From contig JAWZXG010000065.1 of assembly GCA_037178625.1 (NCBI GenBank), positions 1-43,584 on the forward strand: a DNA stretch of 43,584 nt, given 5' to 3'. Below the pieces are notes generated by a model that saw only the letters and a list, made by a program, of their open reading frames with translations, searched no databases and had not been told where the DNA came from. This DNA comes from Skeletonema tropicum. Lineage: Eukaryota > Bacillariophyta > Thalassiosirophyceae > Thalassiosirales > Thalassiosiraceae. Both the position numbers and the translations under genes were made by a program. Positions 33,675-43,584 of the stretch are shown here, piece after piece (the first letter of the stretch is position 1; every line of letters begins with the position of its first letter).

Positions 33675-35916
33675 CAACTGTCAACTGTCAACTGTCAACT
33701 GTCAACTGTCTGGACAAGGCTGACTAAAGTGGTCGCTTTTTTGCGAGGGCTTTGCCCGAGCTATGTTTAGATTATTCAGTTGGCTGAATGATAGTACTAA
33801 TCGAAAGAGATTGAAAAGAGCTTTCGATTGGTTGTCATATCGTCAAATTCGGGCTGTGGCTGTGGAGCCGGATTGAGAGCCACTGGTGACTTTCTAGACC
33901 TGTTTTTGAACGGATTGATTGAATGAAAGTCCTCCAATCAGGATAATTACAGGCCTAATCGATAGAGCGCAATGAGAGCTTTCCAAAACGCCACTTATCG
34001 CCTTCATTGGCCGCGTAGGAGACAAGATATCAGCCATTGTCAATTTTTGATCTGCGTGTGTTGTGCTTTGATACGGCTGAGAAGGTGGTACCGCTTCAAA
34101 AATCAAGATGGCCGTCTCAAATTACATACCGCCATCAACAGAGCAATGCAATGATAAAGCTACATTCTACTGTGCCATGCCATCACCGTCCTCCTCTTCT
34201 ATTCACTGCTTTAATATTACTGTAGCACCATGGAAGATCATCAGACATCATCAAGTTGCGATGTCAATCTCCTGATATTGGACCGGACCATCATGAGACT
34301 ATTACATTAACATTATACAAGTACCTCGAACAGGCACTTCGGGCACAGAAGAGGCTTGACGAGGCGGATGAAGTTGCTGCAAAGATAGAAGAGAATAAGA
34401 AGCTCAAGTCGAATGAGAAGGTTGAGGCAGACAAGTCAGTTTGGGATGAGTGGATTACGGAACCCTTCGAGAGCATCGTAGACCCGAATAAGAAGGAACG
34501 TGAGGAAGAGGAACGTATCAAGAAGGAAGTACGAGCTAGCAAGAAGGCTTGGAGGAGGATTCGTGAGGAGAGGTTTAAATTTTTGGACGCAAACTAACGT
34601 AGAGGGGAGAGAGAAATGAATATCAAGAAGTTTTATGTTACTGTTAGGTGTTCGGGCAACAATGTTTGTTGATTAATTGTGCCCTCGACTCTAGATGAAA
34701 AATAATGATTAAATAGTAAATGAGTATGATTGAAGATGTTCATGTGGCTGGAAAGCTTACGGTGCACCCTTGAAGTCATTCAGCGTCACTCCTTGTCACT
34801 TGTCCAACCTAAACTCCCACGCACTCTACCCATCCAAACATCCATACCTCTCCTTCTATTGGTCGTATGAATGAGATGAGTAGTGATTTTGAATCCTCTC
34901 GTCGAGTTCTATCAATTGGTACTATTCAAGGCCAAATATCGATTCTTTGCCAATCAACTCAACTAAATTGACCGTACCCCAGAAAGTCATCCCCAGCGCC
35001 GAAGACACTCCAAAATTTCGAAATTTCAACAAAATGAACAGAATTACCTCCACCACCGTCAATTCTTCCATCGTCCATATAATATTTTCAATATCATCAT
35101 TATCAATAATACCATAGCAATACCAAAATCAAAAATCAACAGCTCCCTCGCCTGGCGGCTCACTCGCTCCTTCACTATTTCCACCACCGTACGTTGACAG
35201 TATTTGCATTACTTCCATCTCCCTCGCCTCCGGCTCACTCGACTTTCGACTTGTCGCATCATTCTTCCACTGTCTCGCTTCGCTCGACCTTCAATCCATT
35301 CATCAACATCGGCGGTGGTGTAATAATTCATCATCGGCGGTGGAATTACTTATTCAATATCATTACGCTACATTCGGCTCACTCGCCATTCTCCACACGC
35401 CGCCGATGATGATGATGATTAATCCCAACCACACCTCCGATGATCATTCCAAACTACTAGTTCGCGTTAACTAACTGTTGATCATCATCATCGGCGACGG
35501 TGAGGAGGAGGAATAGTCAATCCAACATCCTCCTCCTCCTCGGATGTTGTTGGGATCATACTTAGATTGATAATGAATATATTAAATGAATACATTAAAT
35601 TGTTGGGTAGTAAGTCTGGAGCGAAGCGGAGGATGTCGAGCACAGTCGAGGCAAGTTGATGTTGCACAATGGATTATTATCATGGACGGTACTGAGTTGA
35701 TCTAACTATCATTGGACGGTACATGTAACTTAGTTCACTGATGAGCAATTGCTGATCTATGCTCAGTGTATTGTGCGAGGGCTTTGCCCGAGCAGTGAGT
35801 AGTTGGATCTTACTGAATTAAGTGATCGTTCTTCAGCGAAGCGTTTGATGCTTCCGTGCCAACTGTCATGATGTGAGGCTGATTGAACTGGTCGCTCTTT
35901 GGGATTTTCGACCAAT
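33675..35916 (+). repeat. Array unit 16
   Basis: 2,242 bp, 5 heptamers (33675-33709). The only private change is a 1-bp loss near 35192. Confidence 0.98.
34226..34597 (+). CDS. TPR exon, unit 16, intact
   Basis: Full 123-codon frame, no private change inside the exon. Confidence 0.6.
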   Translation, partial: HHGRSSDIIKLRCQSPDIGPDHHETITLTLYKYLEQALRAQKRLDEADEVAAKIEENKKLKSNEKVEADKSVWDEWITEPFESIVDPNKKEREEEERIKKEVRASKKAWRRIREERFKFLDAN

Positions 35917-38163
35917 CAACTGTCAACTGTCAACTGTCAACTGTCAACTGTCTGTCTGACAAGGCTGACTAAAGTGGTCGCTTTTTTTGCGAGGGCTTTG
36001 CCCGAGCTATGTTTAGATTATTCAGTTGGCTGAATGATAGTACTAATCGAAAGAGATTGAAAAGAGCTTTCGATTGGTTGTCATATCGTCAAATTCGGGC
36101 TGTGGCTGTGGAGCCGGATTGAGAGCCACTGGTGACTTTCTAGACCTGTTTTTGAACGGATTGATTGAATGAAAGTCCTCCAATCAGGATAATTACAGGC
36201 CTAATCGATAGAGCGCAATGAGAGCTTTCCAAAACGCCACTTATCGCCTTCATTGGCCGCGTAGGAGACAAGATATCAGCCATTGTCAATTTTTGATCTG
36301 CGTGTGTTGTGCTTTGATACGGCTGAGAAGGTGGTACCGCTTCAAAAATCAAGATGGCCGTCTCAAATTACATACCGCCATCAACAGAGCAATGCAATGA
36401 TAAAGCTACATTCTACTGTGCCATGCCATCACCGTCCTCCTCTTCTATTCACTGCTTTAATATTACTGTAGCACCATGGAAGATCATCAGACATCATCAA
36501 GTTGCGATGTCAATCTCCTGATATTGGACCGGACCATCATGAGACTATTACATTAACATTATACAAGTACCTCGAACAGGCACTTCGGGCACAGAAGAGG
36601 CTTGACGAGGCGGATGAAGTTGCTGCAAAGATAGAAGAGAATAAGAAGCTCAAGTCGAATGAGAAGGTTGAGGCAGACAAGTCAGTTTGGGATGAGTGGA
36701 TTACGGAACCCTTCGAGAGCATCGTAGACCCGAATAAGAAGGAACGTGAGGAAGAGGAACGTATCAAGAAGGAAGTACGAGCTAGCAAGAAGGCTTGGAG
36801 GAGGATTCGTGAGGAGAGGTTTAAATTTTTGGACGCAAACTAACGTAGAGGGGAGAGAGAAATGAATATCAAGAAGTTTTATGTTACTGTTAGGTGTTCG
36901 GGCAACAATGTTTGTTGATTAATTGTGCCCTCGACTCTAGATGAAAAATAATGATTAAATAGTAAATGAGTATGATTGAAGATGTTCATGTGGCTGGAAA
37001 GCTTACGGTGCACCCTTGAAGTCATTCAGCGTCACTCCTTGTCACTTGTCCAACCTAAACTCCCACGCACTCTACCCATCCAAACATCCATACCTCTCCT
37101 TCTATTGGTCGTATGAATGAGATGAGTAGTGATTTTGAATCCTCTCGTCGAGTTCTATCAATTGGTACTATTCAAGGCCAAATATCGATTCTTTGCCAAT
37201 CAACTCAACTAAATTGACCGTACCCCAGAAAGTCATCCCCAGCGCCGAAGACACTCCAAAATTTCGAAATTTCAACAAAATGAACAGAATTACCTCCACC
37301 ACCGTCAATTCTTCCATCGTCCATATAATATTTTCAATATCATCATTATCAATAATACCATAGCAATACCAAAATCAAAAATCAACAGCTCCCTCGCCTG
37401 GCGGCTCACTCGCTCCTTCACTATTTCCACCACCGTACCGTTGACAGTATTTGCATTACTTCCATCTCCCTCGCCTCCGGCTCACTCGACTTTCGACTTG
37501 TCGCATCATTCTTCCACTGTCTCGCTTCGCTCGACCTTCAATCCATTCATCAACATCGGCGGTGGTGTAATAATTCATCATCGGCGGTGGAATTACTTAT
37601 TCAATATCATTACGCTACATTCGGCTCACTCGCCATTCTCCACACGCCGCCGATGATGATGATGATTAATCCCAACCACACCTCCGATGATCATTCCAAA
37701 CTACTAGTTCGCGTTAACTAACTGTTGATCATCATCATCGGCGACGGTGAGGAGGAGGAATAGTCAATCCAACATCCTCCTCCTCCTCGGATGTTGTTGG
37801 GATCATACTTAGATTGATAATGAATATATTAAATGAATACATTAAATTGTTGGGTAGTAAGTCTGGAGCGAAGCGGAGGATGTCGAGCACAGTCGAGGCA
37901 AGTTGATGTTGCACAATGGATTATTATCATGGACGGTACTGAGTTGATCTAACTATCATTGGACGGTACATGTAACTTAGTTCACTGATGAGCAATTGCT
38001 GATCTATGCTCAGTGTATTGTGCGAGGGCTTTGCCCGAGCAGTGAGTAGTTGGATCTTACTGAATTAAGTGATCGTTCTTCAGCGAAGCGTTTGATGCTT
38101 CCGTGCCAACTGTCATGATGTGAGGCTGATTGAACTGGTCGCTCTTTGGGATTTTCGACCAAT
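35917..38163 (+). repeat. Array unit 17
   Basis: 2,247 bp, 5 heptamers (35917-35951). The tract is followed by CTGTCTGAC instead of CTGGAC (+3 bp), and the T-run near 35981-35987 has one extra T. Confidence 0.98.
36472..36843 (+). CDS. TPR exon, unit 17, intact
   Basis: Full 123-codon frame, no private change inside the exon. Confidence 0.6.
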   Translation, partial: HHGRSSDIIKLRCQSPDIGPDHHETITLTLYKYLEQALRAQKRLDEADEVAAKIEENKKLKSNEKVEADKSVWDEWITEPFESIVDPNKKEREEEERIKKEVRASKKAWRRIREERFKFLDAN

Positions 38164-40406
38164 CAACTGTCAACTGTCAACTGTCAACTGTCAACTGTCT
38201 GGACAAGGCTGACTAAAGTGGTCGCTTTTTTGCGAGGGCTTTGCCCGAGCTATGTTTAGATTATTCAGTTGGCTGAATGATAGTACTAATCGAAAGAGAT
38301 TGAAAAGAGCTTTCGATTGGTTGTCATATCGTCAAATTCGGGCTGTGGCTGTGGAGCCGGATTGAGAGCCACTGGTGACTTTCTAGACCTGTTTTTGAAC
38401 GGATTGATTGAATGAAAGTCCTCCAATCAGGATAATTACAGGCCTAATCGATAGAGCGCAATGAGAGCTTTCCAAAACGCCACTTATCGCCTTCATTGGC
38501 CGCGTAGGAGACAAGATATCAGCCATTGTCAATTTTTGATCTGCGTGTGTTGTGCTTTGATACGGCTGAGAAGGTGGTACCGCTTCAAAAATCAAGATGG
38601 CCGTCTCAAATTACATACCGCCATCAACAGAGCAATGCAATGATAAAGCTACATTCTACTGTGCCATGCCATCACCGTCCTCCTCTTCTATTCACTGCTT
38701 TAATATTACTGTAGCACCATGGAAGATCATCAGACATCATCAAGTTGCGATGTCAATCTCCTGATATTGGACCGGACCATCATGAGACTATTACATTAAC
38801 ATTATACAAGTACCTCGAACAGGCACTTCGGGCACAGAAGAGGCTTGACGAGGCGGATGAAGTTGCTGCAAAGATAGAAGAGAATAAGAAGCTCAAGTCG
38901 AATGAGAAGGTTGAGGCAGACAAGTCAGTTTGGGATGAGTGGATTACGGAACCCTTCGAGAGCATCGTAGACCCGAATAAGAAGGAACGTGAGGAAGAGG
39001 AACGTATCAAGAAGGAAGTACGAGCTAGCAAGAAGGCTTGGAGGAGGATTCGTGAGGAGAGGTTTAAATTTTTGGACGCAAACTAACGTAGAGGGGAGAG
39101 AGAAATGAATATCAAGAAGTTTTATGTTACTGTTAGGTGTTCGGGCAACAATGTTTGTTGATTAATTGTGCCCTCGACTCTAGATGAAAAATAATGATTA
39201 AATAGTAAATGAGTATGATTGAAGATGTTCATGTGGCTGGAAAGCTTACGGTGCACCCTTGAAGTCATTCAGCGTCACTCCTTGTCACTTGTCCAACCTA
39301 AACTCCCACGCACTCTACCCATCCAAACATCCATACCTCTCCTTCTATTGGTCGTATGAATGAGATGAGTAGTGATTTTGAATCCTCTCGTCGAGTTCTA
39401 TCAATTGGTACTATTCAAGGCCAAATATCGATTCTTTGCCAATCAACTCAACTAAATTGACCGTACCCCAGAAAGTCATCCCCAGCGCCGAAGACACTCC
39501 AAAATTTCGAAATTTCAACAAAATGAACAGAATTACCTCCACCACCGTCAATTCTTCCATCGTCCATATAATATTTTCAATATCATCATTATCAATAATA
39601 CCATAGCAATACCAAAATCAAAAATCAACAGCTCCCTCGCCTGGCGGCTCACTCGCTCCTTCACTATTTCCACCACCGTACCGTTGACAGTATTTGCATT
39701 ACTTCCATCTCCCTCGCCTCCGGCTCACTCGACTTTCGACTTGTCGCATCATTCTTCCACTGTCTCGCTTCGCTCGACCTTCAATCCATTCATCAACATC
39801 GGCGGTGGTGTAATAATTCATCATCGGCGGTGGAATTACTTATTCAATATCATTACGCTACATTCGGCTCACTCGCCATTCTCCACACGCCGCCGATGAT
39901 GATGATGATTAATCCCAACCACACCTCCGATGATCATTCCAAACTACTAGTTCGCGTTAACTAACTGTTGATCATCATCATCGGCGACGGTGAGGAGGAG
40001 GAATAGTCAATCCAACATCCTCCTCCTCCTCGGATGTTGTTGGGATCATACTTAGATTGATAATGAATATATTAAATGAATACATTAAATTGTTGGGTAG
40101 TAAGTCTGGAGCGAAGCGGAGGATGTCGAGCACAGTCGAGGCAAGTTGATGTTGCACAATGGATTATTATCATGGACGGTACTGAGTTGATCTAACTATC
40201 ATTGGACGGTACATGTAACTTAGTTCACTGATGAGCAATTGCTGATCTATGCTCAGTGTATTGTGCGAGGGCTTTGCCCGAGCAGTGAGTAGTTGGATCT
40301 TACTGAATTAAGTGATCGTTCTTCAGCGAAGCGTTTGATGCTTCCGTGCCAACTGTCATGATGTGAGGCTGATTGAACTGGTCGCTCTTTGGGATTTTCG
40401 ACCAAT
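38164..40406 (+). repeat. Array unit 18 (consensus-like)
   Basis: 2,243 bp, 5 heptamers (38164-38198), no private indel seen. It appears to match unit 7 although about 24.7 kb away. Confidence 0.98.
38715..39086 (+). CDS. TPR exon, unit 18, intact
   Basis: Full 123-codon frame in a unit with no private indel. Confidence 0.6.
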   Translation, partial: HHGRSSDIIKLRCQSPDIGPDHHETITLTLYKYLEQALRAQKRLDEADEVAAKIEENKKLKSNEKVEADKSVWDEWITEPFESIVDPNKKEREEEERIKKEVRASKKAWRRIREERFKFLDAN

Positions 40407-42653
40407 CAACTGTCAACTGTCAACTGTCAACTGTCAACTGTCTGGACAAGGCTGACTAAAGTGGTCGCTTTTTTGCGAGGGCTTTGCCCGAGCTATGTTT
40501 AGATTATTCAGTTGGCTGAATGATAGTACTAATCGAAAGAGATTGAAAAGAGCTTTCGATTGGTTGTCATATCGTCAAATTCGGGCTGTGGCTGTGGAGC
40601 CGGATTGAGAGCCACTGGTGACTTTCTAGACCTGTTTTTGAACGGATTGATTGAATGAAAGTCCTCCAATCAGGATAATTACAGGCCTAATCGATAGAGC
40701 GCAATGAGAGCTTTCCAAAACGCCACTTATCGCCTTCATTGGCCGCGTAGGAGACAAGATATCAGCCATTGTCAATTTTTGATCTGCGTGTGTTGTGCTT
40801 TGATACGGCTGAGAAGGTGGTACCGCTTCAAAAATCAAGATGGCCGTCTCAAATTACATACCGCCATCAACAGAGCAATGCAATGATAAAGCTACATTCT
40901 ACTGTGCCATGCCATCACCGTCCTCCTCTTCTATTCACTGCTTTAATATTACTGTAGCACCATGGAAGATCATCAGACATCATCAAGTTGCGATGTCAAT
41001 CTCCTGATATTGGACCGGACCATCATGAGACTATTACATTAACATTATACAAGTACCTCGAACAGGCACTTCGGGCACAGAAGAGGCTTGACGAGGCGGA
41101 TGAAGTTGCTGCAAAGATAGAAGAGAATAAGAAGCTCAAGTCGAATGAGAAGGTTGAGGCAGACAAGTCAGTTTGGGATGAGTGGATTACGGAACCCTTC
41201 GAGAGCATCGTAGACCCGAATAAGAAGGAACGTGAGGAAGAGGAACGTATCAAGAAGGAAGTACGAGCTAGCAAGAAGGCTTGGAGGAGGATTCGTGAGG
41301 AGAGGTTTAAATTTTTTGGACGCAAACTAACGTAGAGGGGAGAGAGAAATGAATATCAAGAAGTTTTATGTTACTGTTAGGTGTTCGGGCAACAATGTTT
41401 GTTTGATTAATTGTGCCCTCGACTCTAGATGAAAAATAATGATTAAATAGTAAATGAGTATGATTGAAGATGTTCATGTGGCTGGAAAGCTTACGGTGCA
41501 CCCTTGAAGTCATTCAGCGTCACTCCTTGTCACTTGTCCAACCTAAACTCCCACGCACTCTACCCATCCAAACATCCATACCTCTCCTTCTATTGGTCGT
41601 ATGAATGAGATGAGTAGTGATTTTGAATCCTCTCGTCGAGTTCTATCAATTGGTACTATTCAAGGCCAAATATCGATTCTTTGCCAATCAACTCAACTAA
41701 ATTGACCGTACCCCAGAAAGTCATCCCCAGCGCCGAAGACACTCCAAAATTTCGAAATTTCAACAAAATGAACAGAATTACCTCCACCACCGTCAATTCT
41801 TCCATCGTCCATATAATATTTTCAATATCATCATTATCAATAATACCATAGCAATACCAAAATCAAAAATCAACAGCTCCCTCGCCTGGCGGCTCACTCG
41901 CTCCTTCACTATTTCCACCACCGTACCGTTGACAGTATTTGCATTACTTCCATCTCCCTCGCCTCCGGCTCACTCGACTTTCGACTTGTCGCATCATTCT
42001 TCCACTGTCTCGCTTCGCTCGACCTTCAATCCATTCATCAACATCGGCGGTGGTGTAATAATTCATCATCGGCGGTGGAATTACTTATTCAATATCATTA
42101 CGCTACATTCGGCTCACTCGCCATTCTCCACACGCCGCCGATGATGATGATGATTAATCCCAACCACACCTCCGATGATCATTCCAAACTACTAGTTCGC
42201 GTTAACTAACTGTTGATCATCATCATCGGCGACGGTGAGGAGGAGGAATAGTCAATCCAACATCCTCCTCCTCCTCGGATGTTGTTGGGATCATACTTAG
42301 ATTGATAATGAATATATTAAATGAATACATTAAATTGTTGGGTAGTAAGTCTGGAGCGAAGCGGAGGATGTCGAGCACAGTCGAGGCAAGTTGATGTTGC
42401 ACAATGGATTATTATCATGGACGGTACTGAGTTGATCTAACTATCATTGGACGGTACATGTAACTTAGTTCACTGATGAGCAATTGCTGATCTATGCTCA
42501 GTGTATTGTGCGAGGGCTTTGCCCGAGCAGTGAGTAGTTGGATCTTACTGAATTAAGTGATCGTTCTTCAGCGAAGCGTTTGATGCTTCCGTGCCAACTG
42601 TCATGATGTGAGGCTGATTGAACTGGTCGCGCTCTTTGGGATTTTCGACCAAT
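40407..42653 (+). repeat. Array unit 19
   Basis: 2,247 bp, 5 heptamers (40407-40441). Private insertions are +1 T near 41314 at the end of the TPR exon, +1 T near 41403 and a 2-bp GC duplication near 42629. Confidence 0.98.
40958..41335 (+). CDS. TPR exon, unit 19, altered C-terminus
   Basis: One extra T in the T-run near 41314 replaces the last residues by FFGRKLT and moves the stop to 41335. It is the opposite of the loss in unit 15 at the same homopolymer, which marks that T-run as an error-prone site. Confidence 0.55.
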   Translation, partial: HHGRSSDIIKLRCQSPDIGPDHHETITLTLYKYLEQALRAQKRLDEADEVAAKIEENKKLKSNEKVEADKSVWDEWITEPFESIVDPNKKEREEEERIKKEVRASKKAWRRIREERFKFFGRKLT

Positions 42654-43584
42654 CAACTGTCAACTGTCAACTGTCAACTGTCTGGACAAGGCTGACTAAA
42701 GTGGTCGCTTTTTTGCGAGGGCTTTGCCCGAGCTATGTTTAGATTATTCAGTTGGCTGAATGATAGTACTAATCGAAAGAGATTGAAAAGAGCTTTCGAT
42801 TGGTTGTCATATCGTCAAATTCGGGCTGTGGCTGTGGAGCCGGATTGAGAGCCACTGGTGACTTTCTAGACCTGTTTTTTGAACGGATTGATTGAATGAA
42901 AGTCCTCCAATCAGGATAATTACAGGCCTAATCGATAGAGCGCAATGAGAGCTTTCCAAAACGCCACTTATCGCCTTCATTGGCCGCGTAGGAGACAAGA
43001 TATCAGCCATTGTCAATTTTTGATCTGCGTGTGTTGTGCTTTGATACGGCTGAGAAGGTGGTACCGCTTCAAAAATCAAGATGGCCGTCTCAAATTACAT
43101 ACCGCCATCAACAGAGCAATGCAATGATAAAGCTACATTCTACTGTGCCATGCCATCACCGTCCTCCTCTTCTATTCACTGCTTTAATATTACTGTAGCA
43201 CCATGGAAGATCATCAGACATCATCAAGTTGCGATGTCAATCTCCTGATATTGGACCGGACCATCATGAGACTATTACATTAACATTATACAAGTACCTC
43301 GAACAGGCACTTCGGGCACAGAAGAGGCTTGACGAGGCGGATGAAGTTGCTGCAAAGATAGAAGAGAATAAGAAGCTCAAGTCGAATGAGAAGGTTGAGG
43401 CAGACAAGTCAGTTTGGGATGAGTGGATTACGGAACCCTTCGAGAGCATCGTAGACCCGAATAAGAAGGAACGTGAGGAAGAGGAACGTATCAAGAAGGA
43501 AGTACGAGCTAGCAAGAAGGCTTGGAGGAGGATTCGTGAGGAGAGGTTTAAATTTTTGGACGCAAACTAACGTAGAGGGGAGAG
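42654..43584 (+). repeat. Array unit 20 (partial, cut by window end)
   Basis: First 931 bp of a unit with 4 heptamers (42654-42681). One extra T near 42880. The TPR exon is complete; the window ends 14 bp after its stop codon. Confidence 0.98.
43199..43570 (+). CDS. TPR exon, unit 20, intact
   Basis: Full 123-codon frame, complete although the unit itself is cut by the window end 14 bp downstream. Confidence 0.6.
   Translation, partial: HHGRSSDIIKLRCQSPDIGPDHHETITLTLYKYLEQALRAQKRLDEADEVAAKIEENKKLKSNEKVEADKSVWDEWITEPFESIVDPNKKEREEEERIKKEVRASKKAWRRIREERFKFLDAN

Larger units (their letters stand above)
1..43584 (+). repeat. Tandem array, 2.24-kb unit, 19 complete copies plus one partial
   Basis: The same sequence recurs head to tail with a period of 2,234-2,258 bp, with no inverted units and no foreign sequence between units. 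The core without the heptamer tract is 2,208 bp in the units that lack private indels; with 4 or 5 heptamers this gives 2,236 or 2,243 bp. No single-copy flank is present at either end. This is the pattern of a macrosatellite, a rolling-circle concatemer or a tandemly amplified locus. The window alone cannot show whether it is chromosomal or extrachromosomal, nor the true copy number. Confidence 0.99.

Noticed and set aside
1..43584. rDNA, 5S RNA, spliced-leader or histone gene array
   Set aside because: No rRNA, 5S internal promoter, tRNA, leader RNA or histone sequence was recognised in the unit.
1..43584. Array of transposable elements
   Set aside because: No transposase, reverse transcriptase or Helitron protein, no terminal inverted or long terminal repeats at the unit ends, and no target-site duplications between units.

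Overview
The whole 43,584-bp window is one head-to-tail tandem array: 19 complete copies and one 931-bp partial copy of a unit of about 2,243 bp, all in the same orientation. No unique flanking sequence lies at either edge, so the window sits entirely inside the array or is a contig made only of it. I phase each unit from its first CAACTGT heptamer. Unit starts are 1, 2244, 4488, 6740, 8994, 11241, 13477, 15720, 17957, 20201, 22459, 24710, 26949, 29193, 31441, 33675, 35917, 38164, 40407 and 42654. Units 6 (11241-13476), 7 (13477-15719) and 18 (38164-40406) show no private indel and serve as consensus. Sub-unit features are placed on unit 7; every other unit carries them at the same relative offset.

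Layout of one unit, in unit 7 coordinates. (1) 13477-13511: a CAACTGT tract, 4 or 5 copies per unit. (2) 13512-14027: a mixed region with a short hairpin and two small ORFs of no recognised family. (3) 14028-14399: the only convincing protein-coding segment, 123 codons ending in TAA, carrying one kinesin-light-chain-type tetratricopeptide (TPR) motif and then a charged, probably helical tail. It has no ATG in frame, so it looks like the last exon of a spliced gene or a captured exon fragment. (4) 14400-14560: a noncoding 3' flank with two mutually exclusive hairpins. (5) 14561-15203: pyrimidine-rich, C-over-G sequence with short repeated motifs. (6) 15204-15359: a cluster of interlocked inverted repeats. 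(7) 15360-15719: small direct repeats, palindromes, a second copy of the hairpin and a diverged copy of the heptamer junction.

Units differ almost only by small insertions and deletions. Heptamer number plus the indels I list account for the length of every complete unit, while I noticed at most two substitution-like differences. The indels are mostly 1-bp insertions concentrated in units 1-5 and 10-11. That points to residual long-read error, very recent amplification, or both, rather than old diverged repeats. Most broken copies of the TPR exon are therefore probably not real pseudogenes.

Organism: the exon-like coding segment without a start codon, the satellite organisation and the lack of any operon, Shine-Dalgarno or dense bacterial coding suggest a eukaryotic genome. 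Kinesin-light-chain-type TPR families are large in microalgae including diatoms, and base composition would fit, but that assignment is a low-confidence inference. No rRNA, tRNA, CRISPR array, transposase or replication protein was found. The most interesting possibility is a recently amplified, perhaps once circular, 2.24-kb element that captured a TPR exon.
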